From assembly GCF_003481705.1 (NCBI RefSeq), contig NZ_QULN01000006.1, positions 62,001-126,000 of the forward strand: 64,000 bases of DNA. The letters are read 5' to 3'. This document shows positions 45,577-54,888 of this stretch, piece by piece. Position 1 is the stretch's first letter; every line of letters starts with the position of its first letter. The stretch is from Butyricicoccus sp. OM04-18BH (GTDB taxonomy: Bacteria; Bacillota; Clostridia; Oscillospirales; Butyricicoccaceae). Under the pieces are notes generated by a model. That model saw only the letters and a list, made by a program, of their open reading frames with translations. It was not told the DNA's origin and did no database searches. A program made the translations under genes and the position numbers.

Positions 45577-46581
45577 ATGACCATCGATCAACTTTCTAAC
45601 CTGATCAAAGACCCCAATATCTTTGGTTATCTCATCGTCAGACCGTTCGGTCTGATCCTGCTCAGCCTGTACAATTTCGTGCATAACTACGGCTTTGCCG
45701 TTATCCTGTTCGCGCTGATCGTCAAGCTGTGCTGCGTACCGCTCGCCATCAAGGGCAAGAAGAGCATGCTCGCCATGACCGCGCTCAACGCGGAGATGCA
45801 GCAGCTTCAGAAGAAGTACGCGAACAACCGCGCCAAGCTCAACGAGGAAATCCAGGCGCTCTATGAACGCCGCGGCGTCAGCCCGATGAGCGGCTGCCTG
45901 CCCCAGTTCATTCCGCTCCCCATCATGATGGGTCTGTACTATGCGGTACAGCAGCCGCTGCAGTATATCGTCGGCCTGAGCAGCGAGACGGTCATCAAGC
46001 TCGCGCAGCTGGTCGGTCTGGACAATCTGGCAGGCGCAAACTACACCGTACAGATCGTGATCGCGGAAAAGCTGAACGCATTCAAGGATGCAGTCGGCAA
46101 TTTCACGCCCGACGTTTTCAAGTGCCTCGCAGACGGCGAGAGCATCTTCCCGATGGACTTCAACTTCTTCGGCCTTAATCTGGCGGATACCCCGTCCATC
46201 AAGCACCCGGGCCTGATCTGGATCATCCCGATCCTGTCGTGCCTGACCGCATATCTCTCCAGCTACATCATGCAGAAGATGCAGAACATGCCCAAGGGCA
46301 ACGATGCGGCTGCGAACCAGATGAAGATGATGACCATGCTGATGCCGCTGATGTCGCTGTACTTTGCGTTCATCCTTCCGGGCGCGATCGGCATTTACTG
46401 GATCTTCAACAACGTATTCACCTGCGTACAGGAGGTCATTCTGACCAAGCACATCCGCGGCAAGCAGGAGGCCGAGCAGGCCGCCGAAGCCGAACGGGTC
46501 GAGGCAGAGAAAAAGGCCAAGCGCGAGGCAAACCGCGCGGCACAGAAGTCCCATAGTGAGAAAAAGAAGGGGGACAAGTAA
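45577..46581 (+). CDS. yidC: Membrane protein insertase YidC/OxaA
   Basis: A 334-residue insertase of the Gram-positive type, without the large periplasmic domain of proteobacteria. Membrane segments include AVILFALIVKLCCVPLAI, the region around GCLPQFIPLPIMMGLYYAV, and the LSCLTAYLSSYIMQKM and IGIYWIFNNVFTC helices. The C-terminal tail is basic (about 35 residues of Lys/Arg/Glu). The signature CLPQFIPLPI with the conserved Pro residues is present. It lacks an N-terminal lipoprotein motif. GGAGG precedes the ATG. Confidence 0.97.
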   Translation: MTIDQLSNLIKDPNIFGYLIVRPFGLILLSLYNFVHNYGFAVILFALIVKLCCVPLAIKGKKSMLAMTALNAEMQQLQKKYANNRAKLNEEIQALYERRGVSPMSGCLPQFIPLPIMMGLYYAVQQPLQYIVGLSSETVIKLAQLVGLDNLAGANYTVQIVIAEKLNAFKDAVGNFTPDVFKCLADGESIFPMDFNFFGLNLADTPSIKHPGLIWIIPILSCLTAYLSSYIMQKMQNMPKGNDAAANQMKMMTMLMPLMSLYFAFILPGAIGIYWIFNNVFTCVQEVILTKHIRGKQEAEQAAEAERVEAEKKAKREANRAAQKSHSEKKKGDK

Positions 46582-46583
46582 TC

Positions 46584-47564
46584 ATGCAGAAGTTTTTAGA
46601 AGCAACCGGCGAGAGCCGTGATGCAGCTATTGCAAACGCGCTGCGTCAGCTGGGCCTCGACCGCGATGATGTATCCGTAGAGGTACTCGACAACGGCAAA
46701 AAGGGCATTTTCGGCATTGGTGCGACCCCGGCGCGCGTCCGCGTGACCTATGAGGCGCCCGAGATCATCGAGGAGAAGAAACCGGCGCCGAAGGCGGAAA
46801 AGCCGGCTCCGAAGCCGGTAAAGACCGAGCCGAAGGCAGAAAAGCCGGCTGTCAAGCCGCAGAAGCTGTCCATCACCGACGAGGACGACACGCCGCGTCT
46901 GGTCAAGGCTGCTCCGGCGGATTTTGTTCCGGAAAAGCTCGAGGTCGAGCGTCCGCGCCGCGAGCGCAGCGACCGAGCGCGCCGTGAACGCAGCGACCGC
47001 CCGCGCCGTGAGCGCCGTCCGCGCGAGGAGCGCCCGATCACTCCGTCCGTTCCGAAGGAGCGCGAGCTCATCCCGGTCTCCGAGGACTGCATGAAGAAGG
47101 CGGAGGAGCTCGCGACCTCGTTCATCTCCGGTCTGATGGAGAAGATGGGCATCGAGGGTCAGGTCACGGTTCTTCCGCAGACCGAGTGCGACCAGCTGCG
47201 CCTTGAGCTGTCTGGTCCGGACATGGGTCCGATCATCGGCCGCCGCGGTGATACGCTCGACGCGATCCAGTATCTCGGCTCGCTCGTGCTGAACAACGCG
47301 CTCGATGAGCACGTTCGTCTGTCTGTTGATACCGAAAACTACCGCGAGAAGCGTGCGGAGAGCCTGGAGCGTCTGGCGCGCAAGATGGCGATGAAGGTCG
47401 TCAAGAGCCATCGCTCGATGACTCTCGAGCCGATGAACCCGTATGAGCGCCGCATCATCCATGCCGCTCTCCAGGATTTCAACGGCGTTACGACCTACTC
47501 CACCGGCACTGAGCCGAGCCGCCGCGTCGTTATCGCACCGGACAGCGGCCGCCAGCGTCATTAA
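46584..47564 (+). CDS. khpB: RNA-binding protein KhpB (Jag)
   Basis: A 326-residue protein with three parts. The Jag N-terminal domain covers about residues 1-55 (FLEATGESRDAAIANALRQL, GKKGIFGIGATPARV). A long linker follows, first Pro/Lys-rich and then Arg/Glu-rich (RRERSDRARRERSDRPRRER, residues about 125-150). The C-terminal half has a KH domain with GPIIGRRGDTLDAIQYLGSL and an R3H domain with YEKR-type and EPMNPYERRIIH motifs. KhpB binds RNA with KhpA and affects cell elongation. It follows yidC by 2 bp. Confidence 0.95.
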   Translation: MQKFLEATGESRDAAIANALRQLGLDRDDVSVEVLDNGKKGIFGIGATPARVRVTYEAPEIIEEKKPAPKAEKPAPKPVKTEPKAEKPAVKPQKLSITDEDDTPRLVKAAPADFVPEKLEVERPRRERSDRARRERSDRPRRERRPREERPITPSVPKERELIPVSEDCMKKAEELATSFISGLMEKMGIEGQVTVLPQTECDQLRLELSGPDMGPIIGRRGDTLDAIQYLGSLVLNNALDEHVRLSVDTENYREKRAESLERLARKMAMKVVKSHRSMTLEPMNPYERRIIHAALQDFNGVTTYSTGTEPSRRVVIAPDSGRQRH

Positions 47565-47580
47565 CGCAGAGGTATCATCT

Positions 47581-48942
47581 ATGAATGATACGATTGCCGC
47601 TGTTGCCGCATCGGGCGGACCGATCGGCATCATCCGTGTATCGGGTGCGCAGGCGATCGGTGCGGTCAGCGCGGTCTTTTCTCCGAAAAACGGCAGTCCG
47701 CTGGCGGAAGCAGCCTCGCAGAAGCTGGTTTACGGTACGCTTTCCGACAAGAACGGGCATTTGCTCGACGCCTGCTATGCGGTCGTGTTCCGCGCGCCGC
47801 ATACCTACACGGGCGAGGACATGGCGGAAATTCAGTGCCATGGCTCGACTGCGGTCCTGACCGCGGCGCTCGCTGCGCTTTTCGCGCACGGCGTGCGGCA
47901 GGCCGAGGCCGGAGAGTTCACGCGCCGCGCGTTTCTGAACGATAAAATGGGACTTTCCGAGGCGGAAGCCGTACATGACCTGATCACGGCGCGCACGGTC
48001 GAAGCCGCGCAGAACGCCGCGGCGCAGATGATGGGTGCGGTCGGCTCGAGCGTGCAGCAGATGCGCGACAAGCTGCTCGGCATGGTCGCGCATTTCCACG
48101 CGATCGTCGATTTTCCGGACGAGGACATCGACCCGATCCTGTTCGATGATGCGGCGGCGCTGCTGCACCAGACAACAAGTCAGCTCTACCGCATGGCGGA
48201 GAGCTATGAACGGGGACGTATCCTGCGCGAGGGCGTGCCGTGCGTCATTCTCGGCCGGCCGAACGCCGGCAAGTCGACGCTGCTGAACACGCTGCTTGGA
48301 CGCGAACGCGCCATCGTCACGGACATTCCCGGCACGACGCGCGACCTCATCGAGGAGAACGTCAAGGTCGGCCAGATCCTGCTGCGCGTGACTGATACGG
48401 CCGGACTGCGCGACACGACCGACCCGGTCGAACAGGCAGGTATCGACCGCGCAATGGCGGAAGCGTCTGCGTCCGCGCTCATTCTCGCCGTGTTCGACGG
48501 CTCCAAGCCGATCGGGGAAGAGGATATGCTCGTGCTCGCCCGTTCGGCCGGACACCGTGCGATCGCCGTGCTGAACAAGGCAGACCTGCCGCAGCAGCTC
48601 GACGAGGAGCTGCTCAAAAAGCAGTTCGCGCACATCGTTCATCTGTCGGCAAAGACAGGGGAGGGAATGGATCGTCTGCTGTCGCTCATTCCGCGCACCA
48701 TCGGCTTCGGAGAGACTGCGTTTGACGGCGCACTGATCACAAACGCCCGTCAGGCCGCCGCGCTCGCGCGCGCCGCAGAACGCTGCGAAGCGGCGCTGTA
48801 CGCTGCTCAGTGCGGCATGACGCCGGACGCTGTCGTGATGGATGCAGAGGGCGCGATTGCCGCACTCGGCGAGATCACCGGCGAGACCGTGACCGAGTCG
48901 GTCGTTACCCGAATTTTCAGCGATTTCTGCGTCGGCAAGTGA
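47581..48942 (+). CDS. mnmE: tRNA modification GTPase MnmE
   Basis: A 453-residue GTPase that, with MnmG, modifies the wobble uridine (U34) of some tRNAs. The N-terminal folate-binding domain starts NDTIAAVAASGGPIGIIRVS. The G domain contains GRPNAGKSTLLNTLLG, DIPGTTRDLIEE, DTAGLRDT and NKAD motifs. It ends in RIFSDFCVGK, matching the conserved C-terminal FCIGK motif with the essential Cys. I start it at the ATG at 47581, not at an earlier in-frame ATG that overlaps khpB. Confidence 0.97.
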   Translation: MNDTIAAVAASGGPIGIIRVSGAQAIGAVSAVFSPKNGSPLAEAASQKLVYGTLSDKNGHLLDACYAVVFRAPHTYTGEDMAEIQCHGSTAVLTAALAALFAHGVRQAEAGEFTRRAFLNDKMGLSEAEAVHDLITARTVEAAQNAAAQMMGAVGSSVQQMRDKLLGMVAHFHAIVDFPDEDIDPILFDDAAALLHQTTSQLYRMAESYERGRILREGVPCVILGRPNAGKSTLLNTLLGRERAIVTDIPGTTRDLIEENVKVGQILLRVTDTAGLRDTTDPVEQAGIDRAMAEASASALILAVFDGSKPIGEEDMLVLARSAGHRAIAVLNKADLPQQLDEELLKKQFAHIVHLSAKTGEGMDRLLSLIPRTIGFGETAFDGALITNARQAAALARAAERCEAALYAAQCGMTPDAVVMDAEGAIAALGEITGETVTESVVTRIFSDFCVGK

Positions 48943-48955
48943 CGCGGAGAACGAA

Positions 48956-49129
48956 TGTGGAAACAATGTGGATAGGGGGGCCGCCTGCCGCGCGCAGCGG
49001 CCCCTTTTTCAGGCAATAATACAACAAAACGTAATCGAAAGATAAAAATATTACGTTTAGTAAAACAAAAATGACCACTCAAAGTAGAGTTATCCAGAGT
49101 TTCCACATAGTTATCAACAGTTTTACACA
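48956..49129. promoter_or_regulatory. DnaA-box-like array and terminator between mnmE and mnmG
   Basis: The spacer starts with TGTGGAAAC (48956) and TGTGGATAG (48967-48975), then a terminator GGGGCCGC/GCGGCCCC with a T run (48975-49009). Further on are four DnaA-box-like nonamers at 49090 (TTATCCAGA), 49101 (TTTCCACAT less exact), 49111 (TTATCAACA) and 49121 (TTTTACACA), spaced 10-11 bp apart on the same strand. Confidence 0.6.
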
Positions 49130-49184
49130 GAGAGGGACCGATGAACATTTTGCTATTTCGATATACAAAAGGAGGCGCCGCGCG

Positions 49185-51071
49185 ATGACAGCATTTGACG
49201 CGGAAGCGTTCGACGTTGCGGTGATCGGCGCCGGCCATGCAGGCATTGAGGCCGCGCTCGCAAGTGCGCGTTTAGGTGCGAAAACCGCGTGTTTTTCGAT
49301 CAATCTGGACGCTGTAGGCAATATGCCGTGCAATCCTGCCATCGGCGGCACGGCCAAGGGACACCTCGTTCGAGAGATCGATGCACTGGGCGGAGAGATG
49401 GCCCGGGCGGCGGATGCGGCCTGCATTCAGTACCGTATGCTCAACCGCGGCAAGGGCCCTGCGGTGCATTCTCTGCGTGCGCAGGCCGACCGAATTAAAT
49501 ACAGAGCGTATATGAAGCACGTTCTGGAGCAGCAGGAAAACCTGTTTCTCATGCAGGATGAGGTGGTCGCCATCGAGCAGAAGGACGGCGCGGTTTCGGC
49601 TATCGTGACCGCTGTCGGCGTGCGCCATGCCGTCAAGGCGGTCGTTGTCGCCTCGGGCACCTTCCTCGGCGGCCGCGTCATCATCGGAGAATATACCCGT
49701 GAATCCGGCCCGGACGGCATGGCGGCGGCAAAGCCGCTCACCGAGTCGCTGCGCGGTCTGGGACTGCGCCTGCAGCGCTTCAAGACCGGCACGCCGCCGC
49801 GCATCAACCGCCGCTCGATTGACTTCGAGGGTCTTGCGGTGCAGGAGGGAGAGGATGAAATTATCCCGTTTTCCTTCGAGACCGACCATCCGCCCGATAA
49901 CCGCGCGGTATGTCATCTGACCTATACGACCGCGGAAACGCATGAGATCATCCGCGCAAACCTCGACCGTTCGCCGCTCTACGGCGGCAAAATCGAGGGC
50001 GTCGGTCCGCGCTACTGCCCGTCCATCGAGGATAAGGTCGTGCGCTTCGCGGACAAGCCGCGCCATCAGCTGTTTCTTGAGCCGATGGGACTGGATACCG
50101 AGGAAATCTATGTACAGGGCTTTTCGTCCTCCATGCCGTTCGATGTACAGCGCAGAATGCTGCATTCGGTCAAGGGACTGGAGCACGCCGAGATCATGCG
50201 TCCGGCCTACGCCATCGAGTATGACTGCATCGATCCGCTCGAGCTGCGCCCGACGCTCGAGACCAAAAAGGTCTCCGGCCTGTACGGCGCAGGCCAGTTC
50301 TGCGGCTCGTCCGGCTACGAGGAGGCCGCCGCACAGGGTCTTGTGGCAGGCATCAACGCCGCCCTCAGGCTCAAGGGAGAGGAGCCGCTCGTGCTCGACC
50401 GTGCGGACGGATACATCGGTACGCTGATCGACGATCTGGTGACGCGCGGCACGAACGAGCCGTACCGCATGATGACCTCGCGCTCGGAGTACCGCCTGCT
50501 GCTGCGGCAGGACAACGCGGACGAGCGCCTTGTTCCGATCGGTGTCCGTGTCGGACTGAATTCGCCCGAACGCGGAGAAAAAGTACGGAAAAAGTACGAA
50601 ACCGTGCAGAAGGAGATCGACCGCATCGCATCGGTCGGCATCGCGCCGGGCGAGCAGCTGAACGCCTTTCTGGAGCAGCATCACTCGACGCCTCTCAAGG
50701 CCGGCTGCAAGCTGATCGACCTGCTGCGCCGTCCGGAGCTGAGCTACGCAGATCTTGCGCCGTTCGATGCAGAGCGCCCGGAGCTGCCTGCGGTCATCCG
50801 CGAGCAGGTCGAGATCCGCATCAAATATGCCGGTTATATCGAGCGCCAGGAGCGCGATGTCGAGCAGTACCGCAGGCTTCAGAGCCGTCCGCTGCCGCTT
50901 GATCTGGACTATAACGAGGTAGACTCGCTGCGTCTGGAGGCGCGGCAGAAGCTGAACGCAGTCAAGCCGCTGAATTTCGGTCAGGCGGCCCGTATTTCGG
51001 GTGTCTCGCCGGCGGATATTACTGCGCTGATGATCTATATCGAAACACATCGAAAGGGGGAAAGGGCTTGA
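49185..51071 (+). CDS. mnmG: tRNA modification enzyme MnmG (GidA)
   Basis: A 628-residue FAD enzyme that works with MnmE to make 5-carboxymethylaminomethyluridine at tRNA position 34. The FAD-binding motif is [20 protein letters not shown], followed by [21 protein letters not shown], and the C-terminal region has the GYIERQ and [17 protein letters not shown] segments. I start it at the ATG at 49185 with AAAGGAGG upstream; a longer frame to 49071 runs through the box array. Its TGA overlaps the TTG start of rsmG. Confidence 0.97.
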   Translation: MTAFDAEAFDVAVIGAGHAGIEAALASARLGAKTACFSINLDAVGNMPCNPAIGGTAKGHLVREIDALGGEMARAADAACIQYRMLNRGKGPAVHSLRAQADRIKYRAYMKHVLEQQENLFLMQDEVVAIEQKDGAVSAIVTAVGVRHAVKAVVVASGTFLGGRVIIGEYTRESGPDGMAAAKPLTESLRGLGLRLQRFKTGTPPRINRRSIDFEGLAVQEGEDEIIPFSFETDHPPDNRAVCHLTYTTAETHEIIRANLDRSPLYGGKIEGVGPRYCPSIEDKVVRFADKPRHQLFLEPMGLDTEEIYVQGFSSSMPFDVQRRMLHSVKGLEHAEIMRPAYAIEYDCIDPLELRPTLETKKVSGLYGAGQFCGSSGYEEAAAQGLVAGINAALRLKGEEPLVLDRADGYIGTLIDDLVTRGTNEPYRMMTSRSEYRLLLRQDNADERLVPIGVRVGLNSPERGEKVRKKYETVQKEIDRIASVGIAPGEQLNAFLEQHHSTPLKAGCKLIDLLRRPELSYADLAPFDAERPELPAVIREQVEIRIKYAGYIERQERDVEQYRRLQSRPLPLDLDYNEVDSLRLEARQKLNAVKPLNFGQAARISGVSPADITALMIYIETHRKGERA

Positions 51072-51772
51072 CCGACCGCGAGCTGCTGTACACCGGGCTG
51101 AAGGAATTTTTGCCCGAGGTCAGCGAAAAAATGATTGATGATTTATTGAAATTCTCCGCGCTGCTGCTGGAGAAGAACAAGGTGATGAACCTCACCGCAG
51201 TCACCGAACCGACCGAGGTCGTGACGCGCCATTTTCTCGACTGCGCCGCCCTCGCGCCGCATATGCCGCAGGAGGGAAGGGTGCTCGACGTGGGCACGGG
51301 CGCCGGTTTTCCGGGTATGCCCCTGGCAATACTGTGCCCGGAGACCGAATTTGTCCTGCTCGACGCGCTGCGCAAGCGCATCGACTTTCTGAATGAGGTT
51401 ATCGAGACACTGGGTCTGACCAACGTCACCGCCGTCCATGCCCGGGCGGAGGATTTCGCGAAGGACAGCCGCGCGTCGTTTGATATGGCGGTTTCACGTG
51501 CAGTGGCAGACTTGCGCACGCTCAGCGAGCTGGCGGTGCCGATGGTCAAGGTCGGCGGCTGCTTCCTCGCCATGAAGGCGGCGGACTGCGCGGAGGAAGT
51601 GCAGAGCGCGGCGCATGCCTTCGAGGTGCTGGGCGTCGGCGAGCCGGAAATGCTGAGCTATACTGTGCCGCATGACGGCATCGAGCGGGCGCTCGTTCGT
51701 CTGCCGAAGATCAGCGATACCCCCGACAAATACCCGCGCCGCTTTAAGAAAATTCAGACCGCTCCGCTCTGA
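51068..51772 (+). CDS. rsmG: 16S rRNA (guanine-N7) methyltransferase RsmG
   Basis: A 234-residue SAM methyltransferase that methylates G527 of 16S rRNA; loss of this enzyme gives low-level streptomycin resistance. The SAM-binding loop is [17 protein letters not shown], with [20 protein letters not shown] before it and [18 protein letters not shown] after. The start is a TTG at 51068, overlapping the mnmG stop, with GGGGGAAAGGG upstream. A terminator follows at 51789-51823. Confidence 0.95.
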   Translation: MTDRELLYTGLKEFLPEVSEKMIDDLLKFSALLLEKNKVMNLTAVTEPTEVVTRHFLDCAALAPHMPQEGRVLDVGTGAGFPGMPLAILCPETEFVLLDALRKRIDFLNEVIETLGLTNVTAVHARAEDFAKDSRASFDMAVSRAVADLRTLSELAVPMVKVGGCFLAMKAADCAEEVQSAAHAFEVLGVGEPEMLSYTVPHDGIERALVRLPKISDTPDKYPRRFKKIQTAPL

Positions 51773-51788
51773 AATTATACGGAAAGTT

Positions 51789-51823
51789 TACCCTCTGTAC
51801 GGAAATTACAGAGGGTATTTTTT
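51789..51823 (+). terminator. Terminator after rsmG
   Basis: TACCCTCTGT pairs with ACAGAGGGTA, followed by a T run. noc must therefore have its own promoter in the following 190 bp. Confidence 0.85.
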
Positions 51824-52017
51824 GTCCGAAAATAAGTATATCAGCCGCTTTTTCGTTGGAAATGACAGGAATTTGTCGTACAAGGCAGATTACGCGGTCG
51901 ATTTTGCTTGCCTGTCTGCAAAATTGTGGTAATCTATTACCAAAGGACGACCGTGCCACAGAAAACAGAGGTGCAGTACCCCTGTTCATCGGGCACAGCA
52001 GGAAAAGGAGGTTACTT

Positions 52018-52857
52018 ATGATGAAATCGGTCCTGACGCTTGTGTCCGGGAGGGAGGATCGGGTGTTGCGGCGCATCCGTATTTCAGAGATCGTGCGCAA
52101 TCCCAATCAGCCGCGGCGATATTTCGACCCGGAGGCGATCGCCACGCTCGCAGAGAGTATCCGTCAGTACGGCGTGCTCAATCCGCTGACCGTGCGGCGG
52201 ACAGGGAACGGTGGCTATGAACTGGTCGCAGGGGAGAGGCGGCTGAGGGCGGCGCGCGTCGCCGGACTGACCGATGTACCCTGCCTGCTCATCAACGCGG
52301 ACGGGGAGGACTCGTCGGTGATCGCCCTCGTTGAGAATTTGCAGCGGCGCGATCTGGATTTCTTTGAGGAGGCGAATGGCTTCAAGCGGCTCATCGAGCA
52401 GTTCGGTCTGACACAGGAGGAGGCCGCGCGCAAGGTAGGGAAGACCCAGTCGGCCGTTGCGAACAAGCTGAGGTTGCTGCGGCTGTCGCAGCAGAATATG
52501 GAGCTGATCCGCTGCAACAATCTGACCGAGCGGCATGCCCGGGCGCTGCTGCGCCTGAACGATGAGGCCGACCGCATCAACGTCACCAATTATATCATCG
52601 AGCATGAGCTGAATGTCAGCCGTACCGAGGAATATATCGACGAATTTCTCAAGGCGAAGGAAAATCCGCAGCCGGTCGTTGAGGCGGAGAGCGGAAAGCG
52701 CGTTGTGCGCCTGTTCAAGGATGTGCGTTTTTTTCTGAACACACTCAACCGCGCGGTCGGAGTGATGGTCGATGCAGGGATCGGCGCGACCGTCAAGCAG
52801 CAGGAGAGCGACGACGGCCTGACGCTCACTATCTGCATTCCGCACGCGAAAGGGTAA
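52018..52857 (+). CDS. noc: ParB-like nucleoid occlusion protein Noc
   Basis: A 279-residue ParB/Noc family protein. The ParB N-terminal domain shows NPNQPRRYFDPEAIATLAESI and the CTP-site motif GERRLRAARVAGL; then the HTH domain TQEEAARKVGKTQSAVANKLRLLRL and a helical C-terminus. The N-terminus is short and may form the amphipathic membrane anchor of Noc (MMKSVLTLVSGRE). Location between rsmG and parA is the conserved noc position. The DNA site it reads in this organism is not certain: it may be the parS-like array downstream, or another sequence. AAAGGAGG precedes the ATG. Confidence 0.85.
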   Translation: MMKSVLTLVSGREDRVLRRIRISEIVRNPNQPRRYFDPEAIATLAESIRQYGVLNPLTVRRTGNGGYELVAGERRLRAARVAGLTDVPCLLINADGEDSSVIALVENLQRRDLDFFEEANGFKRLIEQFGLTQEEAARKVGKTQSAVANKLRLLRLSQQNMELIRCNNLTERHARALLRLNDEADRINVTNYIIEHELNVSRTEEYIDEFLKAKENPQPVVEAESGKRVVRLFKDVRFFLNTLNRAVGVMVDAGIGATVKQQESDDGLTLTICIPHAKG

Positions 52858-52880
52858 ATCGCAGCAATTACTATATTATA

Positions 52881-52910
52881 GGTGCCATCCGAAGGGATGG
52901 CACTTTTGTT
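52881..52910 (+). terminator. Terminator after noc
   Basis: GGTGCCATCC-GAAG-GGATGGCACTTTTGTTT. The final T run runs into the first parS site. Confidence 0.85.
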
Positions 52911-53110
52911 TCATGTGAAACAAAGGCATGGAACAAATGACAGAATTGTTCCACGTGAAACATTCTGCATGAAACAGAAAGCAAAATTGTTCCACGTGAA
53001 ACATCGGCGCGGAACAGGGAGGGACTGTTTCACGTGAAACCTTTTCCGGACAGTTTGTGTTCCACGTGAAACAACGTCCACGCAGGCAAACTCATGTTTC
53101 ACATGAAACA
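52907..53110. other. parS cluster: six ParB-binding sites
   Basis: Six 16-bp copies of the parS palindrome TGTTTCACGTGAAACA in 204 bp: 52907-52922 (CATGTG centre), 52947-52962, 52988-53003, 53026-53041 (last base C), 53058-53073 and 53095-53110 (CACATG centre). Three copies (second, third, fifth) have TGTTCC in the left arm and a CACGTG centre. Half-site relics (GAAACA, GGAACA) lie between them. The array lies between noc and parA, about 10 kb from oriC. Confidence 0.93.
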
Positions 53111-53225
53111 TTTTCCGCAGAAGGAAAAGCGCAGGCAAAAATTTTGGGATAGTGCCTTTGTTTTCTTTTAAGCATGTGCTATAATAAAGAGCATAGGAAA
53201 AAACACGAATAAAGAGGAAAGCACT

Positions 53226-53999
53226 ATGGGTAAAATTATCGCGTTCGCCAACCAGAAGGGCGGCGTGGGAAAAACAACGACTGCGATCAACCTCGCAGCG
53301 GCACTGTCCGAGCGCGGAAAGCGCGTTCTGCTGTGCGACTTTGACCCGCAGGGCAATGCGACCTCAGGCTTCGGTGTCGATCCGCGTTCCCTCGAAACAT
53401 CGGTCTATGATCTGATCGTATCCGAGGGCCCGGATACGAAATCAGGTATCGTCCAGACGAAATGGGTCGATATCATCGGCGCGAACGTCAATCTTGCGGG
53501 CGCGGAGCTCGATCTGATCGCAATGGATCACCGCGAGGCGCGGCTCAAGCTCGTGCTCGACAAGGTGAAGGACGAATACGATTATGTGTTCATCGACTGC
53601 CCGCCGTCGCTCGGCCTGCTGACGCTCAACTGCCTGTGCGCGGCTGACAGCTTCCTCGTGCCGCTCCAGTGCGAGTATTACGCACTCGAGGGCCTGAGCC
53701 AGCTGATGACGACCGTGCGCATGGTCAAGAAAAACATGAACCCGAAGCTGTCGCTCGAGGGTGTGCTGCTGACCATGTTCGACGGCCGAACCAACCTGTC
53801 CATTCAGGTGGTCGAGGAGGTCAAAAAGCACTTCCCGGGCGAGGTGTTCTCGTCGGTCGTTCCGCGCAACGTTCGTCTGAGCGAGGCGCCGAGCCACGGC
53901 AAGCCGATCACCGAGTACGACCGCATGTGCCGCGGCGCAGAAGCGTATCTGTCGCTCGCGGATGAAATCCTTGCGAAAAACGGAAAGGGGAAGGGCTGA
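53226..53999 (+). CDS. parA: Chromosome partitioning ATPase ParA (Soj)
   Basis: A 257-residue ParA-family ATPase that acts with ParB on parS and can regulate DnaA. The deviant Walker A is NQKGGVGKTTTAINLAAAL, Walker B is VFIDCPPSLGLLTLN, and the switch regions contain LLCDFDPQGNATSG. It lies directly after the six-parS array and overlaps parB by one base. An extended -10 (TGTGCTATAAT, hexamer 53180-53185) lies upstream. AAAGAGGAAAG precedes the ATG. Confidence 0.97.
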   Translation: MGKIIAFANQKGGVGKTTTAINLAAALSERGKRVLLCDFDPQGNATSGFGVDPRSLETSVYDLIVSEGPDTKSGIVQTKWVDIIGANVNLAGAELDLIAMDHREARLKLVLDKVKDEYDYVFIDCPPSLGLLTLNCLCAADSFLVPLQCEYYALEGLSQLMTTVRMVKKNMNPKLSLEGVLLTMFDGRTNLSIQVVEEVKKHFPGEVFSSVVPRNVRLSEAPSHGKPITEYDRMCRGAEAYLSLADEILAKNGKGKG

Positions 54000-54877
54000 T
54001 GGCATCCGGTAAAAAGGGACTGGGCGGCGGCCTGTCCAACCTGTTCGGAGATACGACGGTTGTTGATCTGAAAACGGAGACCTCGGCGGACAGCGTCAGC
54101 AAGATCGCGGTCAGCCGCATCGAACCGAACCCCGGCCAGCCGAGGAAGGTATTCACGCAGGAGGCGCTCGACGAGCTCGCGGAAAGCATCCGTCTGCACG
54201 GCGTCATTACGCCGATCACGGTGCGCGCGGGTAAAAAGGAAGGCTATTATCAGATCATCGCAGGCGAGAGGAGATGGCGTGCCGCGCGGCAGGCCGGTCT
54301 GGATGAAATCCCTGCGATGGTCATCGAGGCGAGCGAGAGCGAGGTTATGGAGCTTGCGCTCATCGAGAATTTGCAGCGGCAGGACCTCAACCCGATCGAG
54401 GAAGCGGAGGGCTATGAGCAGCTGATGCGCGACTATGGCCTGACGCAGGAGCAGGTCGCGCAGCGCGTCGTCAAGTCGCGCCCGGCGGTCGCCAATGCGC
54501 TGCGTCTGCTTCAGCTGCCAGGCGAGGTCCGGACCATGGTCAGCAGGGGAGAGCTCTCCGGCGGCCATGCGCGCGCGGTGCTCGCCGTCGCGGAGGAGGA
54601 TAAGCGCGTCGAAGCCGCAAAGCAGATGGCCGGCATGACCGTCCGTCAGGCGGAGGCGCTCGCCAAGCGCATGAATAAAAAGCCTGCGGAGCCAAAGCCG
54701 CAGGAAAGCGACTTTTCCGTGGATTATATCGCGGCGTTGGAGAAGGAGCTGGAAAGCGTTCTCGGCCGTAAGATCTGCATTCAGCAGGGCAAAAACAGCG
54801 GTCAGCTGACCCTTGAATATTACGGCGCGGACGATCTGGAACGCCTGACTGAAGCGCTGCGCGCCCTGCGCGTATAA
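53999..54877 (+). CDS. parB: Chromosome partitioning protein ParB (Spo0J)
   Basis: A 292-residue ParB protein that loads on parS, spreads as a CTP clamp and recruits SMC. Typical N-terminus GKKGLGGGLSNLFGD, CTP motif GERRWRAARQAGLDEIP, IENLQRQDLNPIEEAEGY, HTH TQEQVAQRVVKSRPAVANALRLL, and a C-terminal dimerisation domain. Its ATG overlaps the parA TGA by one base. The cluster noc-parS-parA-parB is the classic one near oriC. Confidence 0.97.
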   Translation: MASGKKGLGGGLSNLFGDTTVVDLKTETSADSVSKIAVSRIEPNPGQPRKVFTQEALDELAESIRLHGVITPITVRAGKKEGYYQIIAGERRWRAARQAGLDEIPAMVIEASESEVMELALIENLQRQDLNPIEEAEGYEQLMRDYGLTQEQVAQRVVKSRPAVANALRLLQLPGEVRTMVSRGELSGGHARAVLAVAEEDKRVEAAKQMAGMTVRQAEALAKRMNKKPAEPKPQESDFSVDYIAALEKELESVLGRKICIQQGKNSGQLTLEYYGADDLERLTEALRALRV

Positions 54878-54888
54878 GGAGGCAGCAC

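Noticed and set aside
52907..53110. Noc-binding sites (ATTTCCCGGGAAAT type) in the noc-parA spacer
   Set aside because: All six sites match parS (TGTTTCACGTGAAACA), not the Bacillus Noc site; Noc sharing of these sites remains only a possibility.
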